This document shows positions 50,236-60,600 of a stretch of DNA of 64,000 nt, piece by piece. The DNA comes from Leifsonia xyli (lineage in GTDB: Bacteria > Actinomycetota > Actinomycetes > Actinomycetales > Microbacteriaceae), in contig QFQR01000008.1 of assembly GCA_003243275.1 (NCBI GenBank), positions 13,753-77,752 on the forward strand, read 5' to 3'. Position numbers and translations under genes: made by a program. The notes beneath the pieces are model-generated. The model ran no database searches and was not told the DNA's origin. It worked only from the letters and a program-made list of their open reading frames with translations. Positions within the stretch are counted from its first letter, which is position 1; every line of letters begins with the position of its first letter.

Positions 50236-51918
50236 CTACCGGCGCCGCCAGGTGAGCAGCACGTGCAACAGGGGGATGACGGATGCCGCCATCAGCACCC
50301 AGCCGAGCACGGCATCCGAGCGGTGCAGCAGCACACCGGTGAACAGCATCGCCGCGAACACGATCGCCGAGATGAGGCGGTTGAAGAGCCGCTCGAGCGA
50401 GGTGAGGCGCTGCTCGACCCCCGGGGCCCGGATGGCGAGCTGGCCGCGGTCGATGCGGGCGGCCAGCTCGTCGACTCGGCGCGGCAGCCCGGCGAGGGTG
50501 GTGGCGTAGCCGAGGGCGCGCTGGCCGAGCGCCTTCAGGTCGCGACTCGAGCCGGTGAGCACGGCGCGGGCGAACGGGTCGACGGCGTCCCACATGTTGA
50601 AGTCGCGATCGAGCGCGCTCGTGACGCCCGAGATGAGCGAGATCGCGCGGATCAGCAGCAGGAAGTTCTCGGGCAGCTGGAACGGCAGGGTGCGGATGGT
50701 GTCGCCGAACTGCCGCGCGAACGCCTCCAGCTCGCGCGGGTCGACGTCGCGCAGCTCGGCCACCCCCATGCCGCCGAAACGGTCGAAGGAGACCGACATC
50801 GCGCGCTCGAGCTCCTCGGTGTCGGCGCCGGGCAGCAGCACGCCGACCCGCTCCAGCGCAGCCACCAGCGCGCGACCGTCGCGGGCGACGACGGCGAGGA
50901 TGAACTCGCGCAGGCCAGCGCGCAGGGCATCCGGGATCTCGCCCATCATCCCGAAGTCGACGAAGGTGAGCCGCCAATCCTGCCCCGTGCCGGGCGCGCC
51001 GGGGGTGACGAAGATGTTGCCCGGATGCGGGTCGGCGTGGAAGAAGCCGGCGACGAAGATCTGCTGGAAGGTCGCCCGCGCGAGCTGCTGGGCCACCTCG
51101 GCGGGGTCGATGCCCGCGGCACCGAGCGCGGCGATGTCGGTGATCTTGATGGCCGTGACGTCCGACAGCGTCAACACCCGCAGCGTGGTGCGCTCCCAGA
51201 GGATCACGGGAACCGAGACGCGCGCGTCGGCGGCGAAGTCGGCCGCGAACCGCTCGGCGTTCGCTGCCTCGTGCAGGTAGTCGATCTCGGCGAGGCTCGT
51301 GGTGGCGAACTCCTCGACGAGCGCCGGGGCGTCCACCCGCGTCGACACGAGACGGATGCGCGAGAGCCAGCGCCCCACCCGGCGCAGCGCCGCCAGGTCG
51401 ACCGCCACGACCTCCTCGATGCCGGGCCGCTGCACCTTCACCACGACCTCCGCGAAGCCGGCATCCGCGGCGAGCCCGGGGCTGAGGGTGGCCCGGTGGG
51501 CCTGGCCGAGGGATGCGGCGGCGATCGGCACCGGGTCGAAGCTCGCGTAGGCGGTCTCCAGCGGGATGCCGAGTTCGGCCTCCGCGTGAGCGCGGATGCT
51601 CTCGAACGACTCCGCCGCGACCTCGTCTTGCAGGCCCTCGAGCTCGCGGGTGATCTCGGGCGGCAGCACGTCGAGCCGCGACGACAGGAACTGCCCCACC
51701 TTGATCATGAGCCCGCCGAGCTCGATCGCGAGTCCGTGGAAGCGACGGGCCAGCTTCTGCAGGCGCGCGGCCTGCCCGCGAGCGGCGAAGCGCCGCAGCC
51801 CGATGCGCGGCAGGAACAGCTCGAACCACCAGGCCTGCACGAGGGCGCGCGCGGCGAAGCGCATGATGCGCCGGTAGCGTCGGCGCAGCGCCTGGGTGCC
51901 GCCGCCCGGCTGGGGCAT
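50236..51918 (-). CDS. UbiB/ABC1-family atypical kinase
   Basis: A 560-residue protein of the AarF/UbiB (ADCK-like) family: MIKVGQFLSSR (KxGQ motif), ASLGQAHRATL (Ala-rich loop), VVVKVQRPGIEEVV (ATP Lys), FFHADPHPGN and FVDFGMMGE (metal-binding Asp). Two C-terminal membrane helices (about 515-535 and 540-556). UbiB proteins assist quinone or isoprenoid lipid metabolism. Coupled closely (4-bp gap) to a PadR gene upstream. Confidence 0.92.
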   Translation of the reverse strand: MPQPGGGTQALRRRYRRIMRFAARALVQAWWFELFLPRIGLRRFAARGQAARLQKLARRFHGLAIELGGLMIKVGQFLSSRLDVLPPEITRELEGLQDEVAAESFESIRAHAEAELGIPLETAYASFDPVPIAAASLGQAHRATLSPGLAADAGFAEVVVKVQRPGIEEVVAVDLAALRRVGRWLSRIRLVSTRVDAPALVEEFATTSLAEIDYLHEAANAERFAADFAADARVSVPVILWERTTLRVLTLSDVTAIKITDIAALGAAGIDPAEVAQQLARATFQQIFVAGFFHADPHPGNIFVTPGAPGTGQDWRLTFVDFGMMGEIPDALRAGLREFILAVVARDGRALVAALERVGVLLPGADTEELERAMSVSFDRFGGMGVAELRDVDPRELEAFARQFGDTIRTLPFQLPENFLLLIRAISLISGVTSALDRDFNMWDAVDPFARAVLTGSSRDLKALGQRALGYATTLAGLPRRVDELAARIDRGQLAIRAPGVEQRLTSLERLFNRLISAIVFAAMLFTGVLLHRSDAVLGWVLMAASVIPLLHVLLTWRRR

Positions 51919-51922
51919 CCGG

Positions 51923-52444
51923 TCAGTCCTCGGCGAGGAGGGCGTAGAGCTTCTTGCGTGCCTCGTCGACGATCGCGACGGCGCGCTCGTTCTGCTCGGG
52001 GGTGCCGTGCTGGGCCACCTGGGATGCGGCCTGCGCGAGCTTCACGCCCGCCTTCGGCAGCGCGAGGTTGCGTTCGGCGCGGGCGCGGGCACCCTCGGCC
52101 TCGGGGGTCGCGGCGGCGGCCTCGGCCACCTCGCGGCCGCTGTCGGTGAGCGCGAACACCTTGCGTTCGCCGTCCTGCGTGCCGGCGACCAGCTTCTCGT
52201 CCTCCAGCAGTTGGAGGGTCGGGTACACCTCCCCCGCGGTCGGCGTCCAGCTGCCGCCGGTGCGCTCCTCGATCGCCCGGATCACCTGGTAGCCGTTGAG
52301 CGGACCGGCGAGCAGTGCTCCCAGCACGGCCTCCCGGATGTCACCGGCTCCCCCGCGGCGCATCACCCCCGCGGCGAGCGTCTCGCGGATGCCGTCGACG
52401 GCCTCCCAGAAGTCGAACCCGTTGTTGGTAGCTGATGCGCGCAT
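51923..52444 (-). CDS. PadR-family regulator
   Basis: A 173-residue PadR regulator with HTH DIREAVLGALLAGPLNGYQVIRAIEERTGGSWTPTAGEVYPTLQLLEDEKLVAGT and a C-terminal helix for dimerisation. The N-terminal 30 residues (FDFWEAVDGIRETLAAG) precede the core. Minus-strand TAGGGT and GAGAGGA lie upstream. It is co-transcribed with the UbiB-type kinase gene, 4 bp downstream. Confidence 0.9.
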   Translation of the reverse strand: MRASATNNGFDFWEAVDGIRETLAAGVMRRGGAGDIREAVLGALLAGPLNGYQVIRAIEERTGGSWTPTAGEVYPTLQLLEDEKLVAGTQDGERKVFALTDSGREVAEAAAATPEAEGARARAERNLALPKAGVKLAQAASQVAQHGTPEQNERAVAIVDEARKKLYALLAED

Positions 52445-52511
52445 GTCGGAGTCCTCTCGGCGATCAGGTCACCCTACGCCTGCGAGGTGAACCCTCCCCG
52501 GGACGAAGGGC

Positions 52512-53612
52512 CTACGGGGCGCCCTCCTCAGGCACTCGCACCAGCTCCGCGACGCCGATCGAGGAGTCCGCCATCCCGTAGAAGACGAACCGGCGCCCGC
52601 CGAACTCCTCGATCGCGGTCGGGAAGACCACGTTCGCGAGGGTTCCGGAGGTCTCCTCGGCGGTCTCGGGGGTCAGCAGCGGCTCGGTGGTGCGGGCGAG
52701 CACGCGGCGCGGGTCGGCCGCATCCAGCAGCATCGCGCCGGCCGCGTAGACGGAGCCGTGGGCGAGCTCGAATCCCTTCGGCATCGCGCCCGACACCCCG
52801 TGGTGCACGACGAGCCAGCCCTCCGGAACCCGCAACGGCGACGGTCCGGCACCGATCTTGGCCGCCTCGTAGCCCTCCCCCGCCGCCGCGAGTAGCTCCG
52901 AGCGCTCCACGTAGCAGAGCGCGCGGAGGTCGCGGGTGGCCGCCTCCAGGTCGACGTAGCCGATCCAGATCGCGGGACGCTCATCGTCGACCCCGGCAGG
53001 CGTCGGGGATCCCTCGCCGGGGCGGAGCCAGTCGAGGTCCCACATCGGACGGTGCAGGAGCGCCAGCGTCGGGCGCCCGTCGGGACCCGGCACGGCCTCA
53101 GGGAAGAACACGATGTCCTTGTTGGGGAACAGGTTCAGGTCGGTGTCGAGCTCGGGCTGATAGGCGAAGCGGATGGGGCCGAGCCGCTCCCAGGTGACCG
53201 TGTCGCGCGACACCGCGAGCGCCGGCTTCGGGCCGAGCGGGCCGTACGCCACGTAGCTCATCACGTGGATGCCGAGCGGTTCGAGGAAGGTGATGCGGGG
53301 ATCCTCGACGCCCGCGTTCTGGCGCCCGCGCTCCCAGCCCTCGTCGGGGGAGAGCACCACGCCGAGCCGTTCCACGCCCACCGGCTCGCCGTCCGCGAAC
53401 TCGACCCGCGCCCGCGCGATCCGCGAGACGTTCCCCGCCGCGACGATCCGCGGGTACAGGTACAGCTCGCCGTCCGGCCCCCACGCGGTGCCCGGGTTCA
53501 GCACCCCCTCCGCCTCGTTCGGGTCGGCGGGGTCGGCCGACATCAGCACCCCGAGCCTGCGCAGCGCGTACGGGACGGTGGTCGCGACGACCGGATTGAT
53601 GGACTGGTTCAT
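52512..53612 (-). CDS. GH130 family mannoside phosphorylase
   Basis: A 366-residue five-bladed propeller enzyme of glycoside hydrolase family 130: NPGTAWGPDGELYLYPRI, GVEDPRITFLEPLGIHVMSYVA, KDIVFFPEAV, LHRPMWDLDWL, GAGPSPLRVPEGWLVVHHGV. GH130 enzymes split beta-mannosides with phosphate to mannose-1-phosphate, although some hydrolases exist. No signal peptide, so it acts on imported oligosaccharides. Last gene of the permease-permease-GH130 operon. Confidence 0.88.
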   Translation of the reverse strand: MNQSINPVVATTVPYALRRLGVLMSADPADPNEAEGVLNPGTAWGPDGELYLYPRIVAAGNVSRIARARVEFADGEPVGVERLGVVLSPDEGWERGRQNAGVEDPRITFLEPLGIHVMSYVAYGPLGPKPALAVSRDTVTWERLGPIRFAYQPELDTDLNLFPNKDIVFFPEAVPGPDGRPTLALLHRPMWDLDWLRPGEGSPTPAGVDDERPAIWIGYVDLEAATRDLRALCYVERSELLAAAGEGYEAAKIGAGPSPLRVPEGWLVVHHGVSGAMPKGFELAHGSVYAAGAMLLDAADPRRVLARTTEPLLTPETAEETSGTLANVVFPTAIEEFGGRRFVFYGMADSSIGVAELVRVPEEGAP

Positions 53613-53660
53613 TACCTTGCCTTGAGATCGAGGGGAGAGTGGTTCGAGCCGGGCGACGCG

Positions 53661-54539
53661 TCAGCCCTTGACGGCCGAGCCGAGGTTCGCCGAGGTGAAG
53701 TGACGCTGGAACACCAGGAACAGCACCACCACCGGCACCGCCAGCACGCACGCGCCCGCCAGCACCGCCCCCATGGGGTTGTCGACGAAGTTGCCGTTGG
53801 ACTGGGAGAAGTTCGCGAGGCTCACGGCGAGCGGCTGCATCGCGGCGGTCTTGGTCACGAGGAACGGCCACAGGAACTCGTTCCACGGGCCGATGAAGGT
53901 CACCAGCATCGCGGTCAGGATGGCGGGGCGCACGAGCGGCACCGCGACGGTGCGCAGGATGCGCAGCTCGCTGGCGCCGTCGATCCGCGCCGCGTCGAAG
54001 ATCTCCTTCGGGATCTGCAGGAAGTACTGCCGGAAGATCAGCACCGCCACCGAGTTGATCGCGAACGGCAGGATCATGCCGAGGTAGTTGTCGGCCAGGT
54101 TCAGGTAGCGCACCACCATGACGTACAGCGGGATCATCAGCAGCTGGAACGGGATCGCCTGCACGAGCAGCACGAGGGCGAAGACGAGCCCACGCCCACG
54201 GAAGGAGAGCACGGCGAGGGCGTATCCCACCAGCAGGCCGAAGACGAGGGTGCAGCCGACGACGCCCGCGGTCATGATGAGCGAGTTCAGCAACGACTGC
54301 GCCAGGTTGATCGAGTCGTTGATCTCGGCGAAGTTGTTGAGGGTGAGGTTGCCGGGAAGCGGCAGCAGACCGAGGAGCGAGGTGTCGCGCTTGGTCTGCA
54401 GGGCGCCGATGATCATGTAGTAGAACGGCACGAGCGCCGCGATCGCCCCGATCGCCAGCAGCACGAACTGCAGGGCGCGCAGCAGGCGCGAGGGGCGGCG
54501 ACGGATGCCATCCCGGGCGGGCGCGATCGTCTCGGTCAC
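53661..54539 (-). CDS. ABC sugar permease (MalG type), polysaccharide locus
   Basis: A 292-residue CUT1 permease with six helices and EAA loop FDAARIDGASELRILRTVAVPLVRPA. GTG at 54539 overlaps the stop of the partner permease gene (GTGA), which fixes the start. Works with the MalF-type permease and presumably with the binding protein encoded at 61993-63288. Confidence 0.9.
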   Translation of the reverse strand: MTETIAPARDGIRRRPSRLLRALQFVLLAIGAIAALVPFYYMIIGALQTKRDTSLLGLLPLPGNLTLNNFAEINDSINLAQSLLNSLIMTAGVVGCTLVFGLLVGYALAVLSFRGRGLVFALVLLVQAIPFQLLMIPLYVMVVRYLNLADNYLGMILPFAINSVAVLIFRQYFLQIPKEIFDAARIDGASELRILRTVAVPLVRPAILTAMLVTFIGPWNEFLWPFLVTKTAAMQPLAVSLANFSQSNGNFVDNPMGAVLAGACVLAVPVVVLFLVFQRHFTSANLGSAVKG

Positions 54540-55486
54540 GAGTTCTTCCCTTCGGTGACGCGCCGGGCCACGAGCGACACGGTCATGACGGCGAGCACGA
54601 GGATCATGCCGATCGCGGCCGCGATGTCGGGCTGGCCCTGCTGGATGCCCTTCTGGTACATGAGCAGCGCGGGCGTCATCGATGCGCCGTTCGGGCCGCC
54701 GCCGGTGAGCAGGTACGGCTCGGTGAAGATCTGCCCGGTCGTGATGATCGACAGCAGCACGACGAGCGAGGTGACGGGGCGCACGGCGGGGAGCGTGACC
54801 GAGCGGAACCGGTCCCAGCGCCCCGCGCCGTCGAGCTGCGCGGCCTCGTGCAGCTCCTTGGGCACGTTCTGCAGCGCCGCCAGGTAGAGCAGGATGTAGA
54901 ACCCGAGGTTCTTCCAGGTCACGTAGACGGCGATGAGCGGCATGATGAGCGCCGGGTTCGCGAGCCACGACGGGTCGGGCGCGAGTTGGCCGAGGAGCGA
55001 GTTCACGACGCCGTTGCCGCTGAACAGGAAGATCCAGACGGAGATCGTCGCGACCGAGGCGGTCACGTAGGGGATGTAGTACGAGACCCGGAAGAACACC
55101 TTCCACCGCACGACGGCGTCGAGCCCGGATGCGAGCAGCAGACCCAGCACCACGGTGAGCGGCACGTTGATGACGAGGAAGATCAGCAGATTGAGGAAGG
55201 CCTGGTGCACGACGGGATCGCCGAGCACCTCCTGGAAGTTCTCGAGGCCGACGAACGGACGCGGCACCTCGACGCCGGGCGCGGTGAAGTAGAAGTCGTG
55301 GAACGCCATCCAGACGCCGAAGCCGAACGGGATGAGGAAGACCACGACCACGAAGGCGATGTAGGGGCTGCTGAGCAGGAGCCCGAGCGGGTTCTCGCCG
55401 AGGAAGCGCTGGACGGTCCGGCCCACGGGGCGTCGGCGGAGGGCCACCGCGCCGCCCGCGTCCTGCCGCTGTGTCTCACGCTTCAT
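54536..55486 (-). CDS. ABC sugar permease (MalF type), polysaccharide locus
   Basis: A 316-residue CUT1 permease: LLSSPYIAFVVVVFLIPFGFGVWMAFHDF, FRVSYYIPYVTASVATISVWIFLF, and EAA loop LHEAAQLDGAGRWDRFRSVTLPAVRP. ATG chosen at 55486; the open frame extends to 57016 but overlaps the lacI and HAD genes on the other strand. First gene of the operon, expressed from a promoter carrying a LacI operator. Confidence 0.9.
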   Translation of the reverse strand: MKRETQRQDAGGAVALRRRPVGRTVQRFLGENPLGLLLSSPYIAFVVVVFLIPFGFGVWMAFHDFYFTAPGVEVPRPFVGLENFQEVLGDPVVHQAFLNLLIFLVINVPLTVVLGLLLASGLDAVVRWKVFFRVSYYIPYVTASVATISVWIFLFSGNGVVNSLLGQLAPDPSWLANPALIMPLIAVYVTWKNLGFYILLYLAALQNVPKELHEAAQLDGAGRWDRFRSVTLPAVRPVTSLVVLLSIITTGQIFTEPYLLTGGGPNGASMTPALLMYQKGIQQGQPDIAAAIGMILVLAVMTVSLVARRVTEGKNS

Positions 55487-55526
55487 CGCGCCCCATCTTT
55501 CGCCGAGAGCCGTTGTGGCTCCGACT

Positions 55527-55555
55527 AGTAAACCGGTTTTGATCAGAGACGTCAA
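55527..55555 (-). promoter_or_regulatory. Permease-operon promoter with LacI operator
   Basis: Minus strand TTGACG (55555-55550), 17-bp spacer, TTTACT (55532-55527). The palindrome AAACCGGTTT (55530-55539) overlaps the -10 box. The 18-bp sequence 55527-55544 recurs with one change at 63413-63430 before the binding-protein gene. Confidence 0.75.
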
Positions 55556-55654
55556 ACGCCCCAGGAGGCTCACGGCCCATGCCCCGCAAATGATGGCGAA
55601 GAGCGTGCAAAACCGCACTACTAAAGCGGCGCTAAACACCGCTATGCTCGTCCC

Positions 55655-56758
55655 GTGACCAGCGAACCACCGATCGCGGAGCCCGCCGACGCGCCCCGCG
55701 CATCCGGGCGCCGCGCGGAGCAGCGCGAGCGCAAGGCGACGATCGGCGACGTCGCCGCGCGAGCCCACGTCTCCAAGAGCGCCGTCTCCTTCGTGTTCAA
55801 CGGCCGCGGCGGCGTCGGCCCGGAAGCGCGCGAGCGGATCCTGCGGGCTGCCGAGGAGCTCGACTGGCGCCCCGACGCCCGCGCCCGCGCCCTCTCGCGC
55901 AGCCGCGCGCAGGCGCTCGGCCTCGTCATCCGCCGGGAACCCGAGCTGCTCAGCACCGACCCGTTCTTCCCGCAGTTCGTCGGCGGCGTCGAGAGCGGCC
56001 TTGCGAAGGTCGAGTACGCACTCGTGCTGCAGGTGGTCGACGGCGAGCAGAGCGAGACCGACGCCTACGTGCGCTTCGCCCACGAGTCGCGCGTCGACGG
56101 CGTCTTCCTGACCGATCTGCGCACCCACGACGAACGGGCGGCCGAACTCGCCGCGCTGGGGCTGCCGTGCGTGCTCGTGGGTCCGGCCGCCTCCCCCTCG
56201 GGCGAGCTCCGTCCGATCGGACTCGACGACGCGGCCGGCATCCGGCGGGCCGTGCGGCACCTCTACGCCCTCGGGCATCGCCGCATCGCGCACGTCGCGG
56301 GAGCCGCGCGCTACATCCACTCCGACGTGCGCCGGGAGGCCTGGGCCGACGAGCTCGAACAGCTCGGACTCGAACCCGGTGCGCTCGTCGAGGCCGACTT
56401 CACCGGCGCCGCGGGCGCGCGGGCGACGCACGAGCTGCTCGACCTCGCGCGGCCGCCGAGCGCCATCATCTACGCGAACGACCTCATGGCCATCGCCGGG
56501 ATGTCGGCGGCGACCGACCGCGGCATCCGCGTGCCCCACGACCTGTCGATCGTCGGCTTCGACGACATCCCGCTGGCGCCCTACATCGTGCCGCCGCTCA
56601 CGACCGTGCGACAAGATGTCTTCGAGTGGGGCCGCGCCTGCGCCCGCACCCTGGTCGCCATCGTCGAGGGACGCGAGCCCGAGCCCGTGGCGCTGCCCCC
56701 CGTGGAGTTCATCGTCCGCGGAAGCACCGGACCGGCGCGCGCGTCGTCCGAGGCGTAA
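55655..56758 (+). CDS. LacI-family regulator
   Basis: A 367-residue LacI/GalR repressor: HTH ATIGDVAARAHVSKSAVSFVFNGRGGVGPEARERILRAAEEL (hinge helix region) and periplasmic-binding-like effector domain with IGLDDAAGIRRAVRHLYALGHRRIAHVAG, AIIYANDLMAIAGM and SIVGFDDIPLAPYIVPPLTTVRQD. GTG start lies 6 bp after TATGCT (leaderless). It has an N-terminal extension of ~26 residues. Divergent from the permease operon and followed by the phosphomannomutase-like gene. Confidence 0.94.
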   Translation: MTSEPPIAEPADAPRASGRRAEQRERKATIGDVAARAHVSKSAVSFVFNGRGGVGPEARERILRAAEELDWRPDARARALSRSRAQALGLVIRREPELLSTDPFFPQFVGGVESGLAKVEYALVLQVVDGEQSETDAYVRFAHESRVDGVFLTDLRTHDERAAELAALGLPCVLVGPAASPSGELRPIGLDDAAGIRRAVRHLYALGHRRIAHVAGAARYIHSDVRREAWADELEQLGLEPGALVEADFTGAAGARATHELLDLARPPSAIIYANDLMAIAGMSAATDRGIRVPHDLSIVGFDDIPLAPYIVPPLTTVRQDVFEWGRACARTLVAIVEGREPEPVALPPVEFIVRGSTGPARASSEA

Positions 56759-56786
56759 TCCGAACACCCGCACCGAGGAGTCCCCC

Positions 56787-57560
56787 GTGTCCACCCCCCG
56801 CCTCGTCGCCTTCGACCTCGACGACACCCTCGCCCCGTCGAAGAGCCCCATCGACCCGCGCGTCGCCGAACTGCTCACCGAGCTCGCGGCGCGGGTGGAG
56901 GTCGCGGTCATCTCCGGCGGGCAGCTCGCGCAGTTCACGATGCAGCTCGTCGACCGCCTCCCCGAGCTGGACGCCGACATCCTGGCGCGTTTCCACCTCA
57001 TGCCGACGTGCGGCACGCAGTACTACCGCCTCACCCCCGGCGGGGTGGAGACCGTCTACGCCCGCTCGCTCAGCGCGACGCAGAAGGCGGATGCGATGAC
57101 GGCCCTGCGGGAGGAGGCGGTGCGCCTCGGACTGTGGGAGGGCGACCGCGGCTGGGGCGAGATCATCGAGGATCGCGGATCCCAGATCACCTTCTCCGCG
57201 CTCGGGCAGCAGGCGCCGATCGACGCCAAGGCCGCCTGGGATCCGAGCGGAGCCAAGAAGAACGCGCTGCGGGCCGCGGTCGCCGAGCGGCTGCCGGAGC
57301 TGGAGGTGCGCTCGGGCGGCTCGACCTCCATCGACATCACCGAGCACGGCATCGACAAGGCCTACGGGATGCGGCAGCTCGCCGAGCAGACCGGCATCCC
57401 GCTCGAGGACATGCTGTTCGTGGGCGACCGGCTCGACGAGGACGGCAACGACTACCCGGTGCTCGCGATGGGGGTCGCCTGCCAGGCGGTCGACGGCTGG
57501 GAGCACACCGCGGCCTGGCTCGCGGAGTTCATCCCCACGCTCCCGCCCCGCGGCAACTGA
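56787..57560 (+). CDS. Eukaryotic-type phosphomannomutase homologue (HAD-IIB)
   Basis: A 257-residue HAD-IIB protein: FDLDDTLAPSKSPID (DxDxT nucleophile), VAVISGGQLAQF, EIIEDRGSQITFSALGQQAP, GGSTSIDITEHGIDKAYGMRQL, and MLFVGDRLDEDGNDYPVLAMG. These five blocks follow eukaryotic phosphomannomutase (PMM) in order, including the GD..GNDY region and the cap. PMM interconverts mannose-1-P and mannose-6-P; a phosphatase activity is the alternative. GTG start has GAGGAG 6 bp before it, 28 bp after lacI. Confidence 0.78.
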   Translation: MSTPRLVAFDLDDTLAPSKSPIDPRVAELLTELAARVEVAVISGGQLAQFTMQLVDRLPELDADILARFHLMPTCGTQYYRLTPGGVETVYARSLSATQKADAMTALREEAVRLGLWEGDRGWGEIIEDRGSQITFSALGQQAPIDAKAAWDPSGAKKNALRAAVAERLPELEVRSGGSTSIDITEHGIDKAYGMRQLAEQTGIPLEDMLFVGDRLDEDGNDYPVLAMGVACQAVDGWEHTAAWLAEFIPTLPPRGN

Positions 57561-57562
57561 CG

Positions 57563-57604
57563 AGGAAGGGACCCCGGTGGCTTCGGCCCCCGGGGTCCCT
57601 TCCT
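57563..57604. terminator. Bidirectional terminator hairpin
   Basis: AGGAAGGGACCCCGG (57563-57577) and its perfect complement (57590-57604) form a 15-bp stem with a 12-nt loop, located between the convergent phosphomannomutase-like gene and the PL8 lyase gene. Confidence 0.85.
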
Positions 57605-57628
57605 GTGTCGCGGTAGCGGACTACCGCC

Positions 57629-60600
57629 TCAGTGCTGCGAGCGTCGACGGCGAACCGTCACGAGCACGATGCCCGCAGCGAGCAGCAGCGCTGCGGCTGC
57701 TCCCCCCATCCAGATCCCGGCGGCGTCGAGCCCGGTCGAGGCGAGCGGCCTCGTTCCCGGTCCTGCCGGTCCGGTGCCCGTGCCGCCTCCCCCGTCGACG
57801 GCGGCACGGATCGTCACGGCCAGCGTGGCGAGCTGGGTGCCGCCCGCGAGCACCACGAGCGAGTGCTGGCCCGCGGGCGTGCCGGCGGGGATCGTCGCGG
57901 CGAGGCTGAAGGCGCCGCCCGCGCCGACGGTCGTCGTGCCCAGCACGACCGGATCCGAGTGCAACTCGACGGTGATCGCGGTCCCCGGCTCGAACGCGGT
58001 GCCGGTCACCGTGATCCGCCCACCCGCGACGAGCGCACCGCTCGTCTCGATGGTCGGCGTGCCGGGCTCCGCGAGTGCGTCGAGCGCCGAGCCGAGCGCC
58101 ACGGCGGCCGCGTCGATCTGCGCCTGAGTGGAACCGGATGCCGCGAGCGCGGCCTTCGCCGCCTCGAGCGCGGGGATCAGCGGCGCCCAGCTCGCCGCCG
58201 TGTAGCGGGTGCTGTCGAGTGCGTCGGCGCGATCCACGAGTTGCTGCAGCGCCGCCGTGTCGACCGCGACCGTCACGGGGCAGGCGACGAACTCGTCGCC
58301 GTTGCCGTGCGAGATCACGATCGAGGTCCTCCCCGCGGCGCCCGCCGCCAGGTCGAACTCGATCCGGCCGCTGCCGTCCACGCGCGGGGAGCCCACGACC
58401 GCGGCGACCGCAGGGTCGAGCGAGGTCGCGGTGAAGGTGTCGTTCGCGTCGATCGGGCTGATGGTGGCCTGGACCACCGCGGTGCCGCCCCGCTGCGCGG
58501 TGACGGGAGCGACGCATCCGAGGCTGTAGCCGCCGTAGACCTCGAGCTCCCAGATGTTCAGGCCGTACTTGGTCGCCGGGGCGCCGATCACCCGCAGGTA
58601 GCGCAGCTGTGCGGAGGCGAAGTCGACGGTGTCCCGCCGGTGGTTCGCGGTGCCCGTGTTCTGCACGCGACGGAGCTCGGTCCAGTTCAGGCCGTCGATG
58701 GACCCCTCGACCCGGTAGTCGACGGAGTTGCCCGACTCCCAGTCGATCACGGCCTGCGACACCGAACGCACCCGACCCAGATCCACCCGCAGCCAGTTCT
58801 CGTTCGTGTACGGCGCCGCCCCGGTGGGCCGGCTCGAGGACCACTTCGTGGTGAGGGATCCGTCGGTGGCCATCGGAGCCACGATGTTCGTGAGGTTGTT
58901 GTAGACGCTGTCGGCGGTGGTCGGCTGACCGAGCGCGAGGTTCACCCGGCCGGAGGCCACCGGGGCGCGCAGCACGGCATCCGTGTCGAACACCTCGAAC
59001 TCCCACAGCGAGACCCCGTAGGCCAGCGCCCGCGCCACCGTCTGCATCCGCACGTAGCGGCCGCTCGCGTTGACGGCCACGAGGTCCATGCCCCCGTCAC
59101 CCGCGGCGGGCGTCGTATAGGCGTCGCGCCAGCTGGTGCCGTTATCCGAGACCTGGATCTTGTACCGGCTCGCGTACGACGCCTCCCACCACAGCCGCAC
59201 CGCGGAGATCGGCGTGACCGCGCCGAGATCCACCTGCAGCCAGGCCGTGTCGGGGCTGCCGGTGCGATCCGCGATCCAGCGCGAGTTCAGGTTGCCGTCG
59301 GTCGCGCTGTCGGGCGCCGTGCCGTCGGATGCGGTGGTCGGCTTGCCGAGCGCCAGGTTCACGCTGGAGGAGACGGCGAGCTCGCGCACCGAGTAGGCGC
59401 TGGCACCCGCGAGCATCACGACGCGCACGTAGCTCGCCGCGGTCGCCGGGAACTGGACCCGCTCGTCGCCGCCCGCGCCGTCCTGCACGAGCTTCTGGTC
59501 GACCCAGGTGATCCCGTCGACGGAGGTCTGCACCAGGTAGCGCGTCGCGAACTCCGCACCCCAGGCGATGTCGACGCCGGTCGCGAAGGAACCGGCCGGC
59601 AGCTGCGCCCGCAGCCACGGGAGCTCGCCTGCCGACTGCCAGAAGGTGGCGGAGTCGGCGTCGCCCGCGAGGCTCGGCCCGTGGCCCGCGCTCGAACCGC
59701 TCGCGCTGTACGCGGAGCCGTTCGAGTCGTCGGCGACGAGCGCCGCCGTGACGGTCTTGCCGAGGTTGGCGCCCGATCCGAGCACGAAGGTGCCGCGCTG
59801 CGCCGTTCCTGCACCGTTCAGCGTGACGTCGACGAGGAGGCCGGGCTGGCTCGGATTCGAGATGCTCACGACGGGCGCGGCACCCGACTCGTCGAGCATC
59901 ACGATCGCCGGGCTGCTCACCGTGAGGGTGCGTCCGTCGCCCAGGTCGAGCGAACCCGCGCGGTAGAAGGTCGCCATGGTGCGCTTCAGGCCCGCGTGCC
60001 GCACCGCCTGCACGGAGGTGTCGTTGCGGAGGGTGGTCACGGCGGGGTTCGCCGCGTAGCTGCGGGTCTCCTCCGCGCTCGCCGCCGGGAGCACGATGTA
60101 CTCGTAGCCGGCATCCGTGGGGGCAACCCCGTGGTCGAGGTACAGCGTGAACGCGTCGGCGCTCTGCGCCTGCTCGCCGTAGTAGCTGCCGGTCTGGGTC
60201 TTGTTCGACACCGTGACCGCGCCACGTGTCGGGAAGACGTAGCCGACCTTGTCGTTGTAGGCCCATCCCGGGTTCGTCACGAGCTTCGCGTCGGTGCCCG
60301 CCGCGACCGCACGACCGTCGACCGAGGCGTTGTCCTTCGCCGCGACCTGGTTGATGGTCGTGTGGATCGGCGCCGCGTTCGTGGAGCGGATGCCGGCGCC
60401 GAGCGCCACCATCTCGTCGTCGAAGTAGAAGTAGCTCTTCTGCGCCTGCGTCGAGGCGCGGTCGAGGCTGTGCACGGCGACGCTGTAGCGCCCATCCGAG
60501 ACCCCGCCCGTGAAGCTGCCGCCGTTGCCGGAGCGGCCCGCGGAGCCGAGGGTGGTCTCCTTCACGTAGGGAACCGTCGTTCCGGGGTAGTGGTACCAGT

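Noticed and set aside
54536..57016. An 826-codon frame extending the MalF-type permease upstream
   Set aside because: The extension runs antisense through lacI and the phosphomannomutase-like gene and contains no membrane segments.
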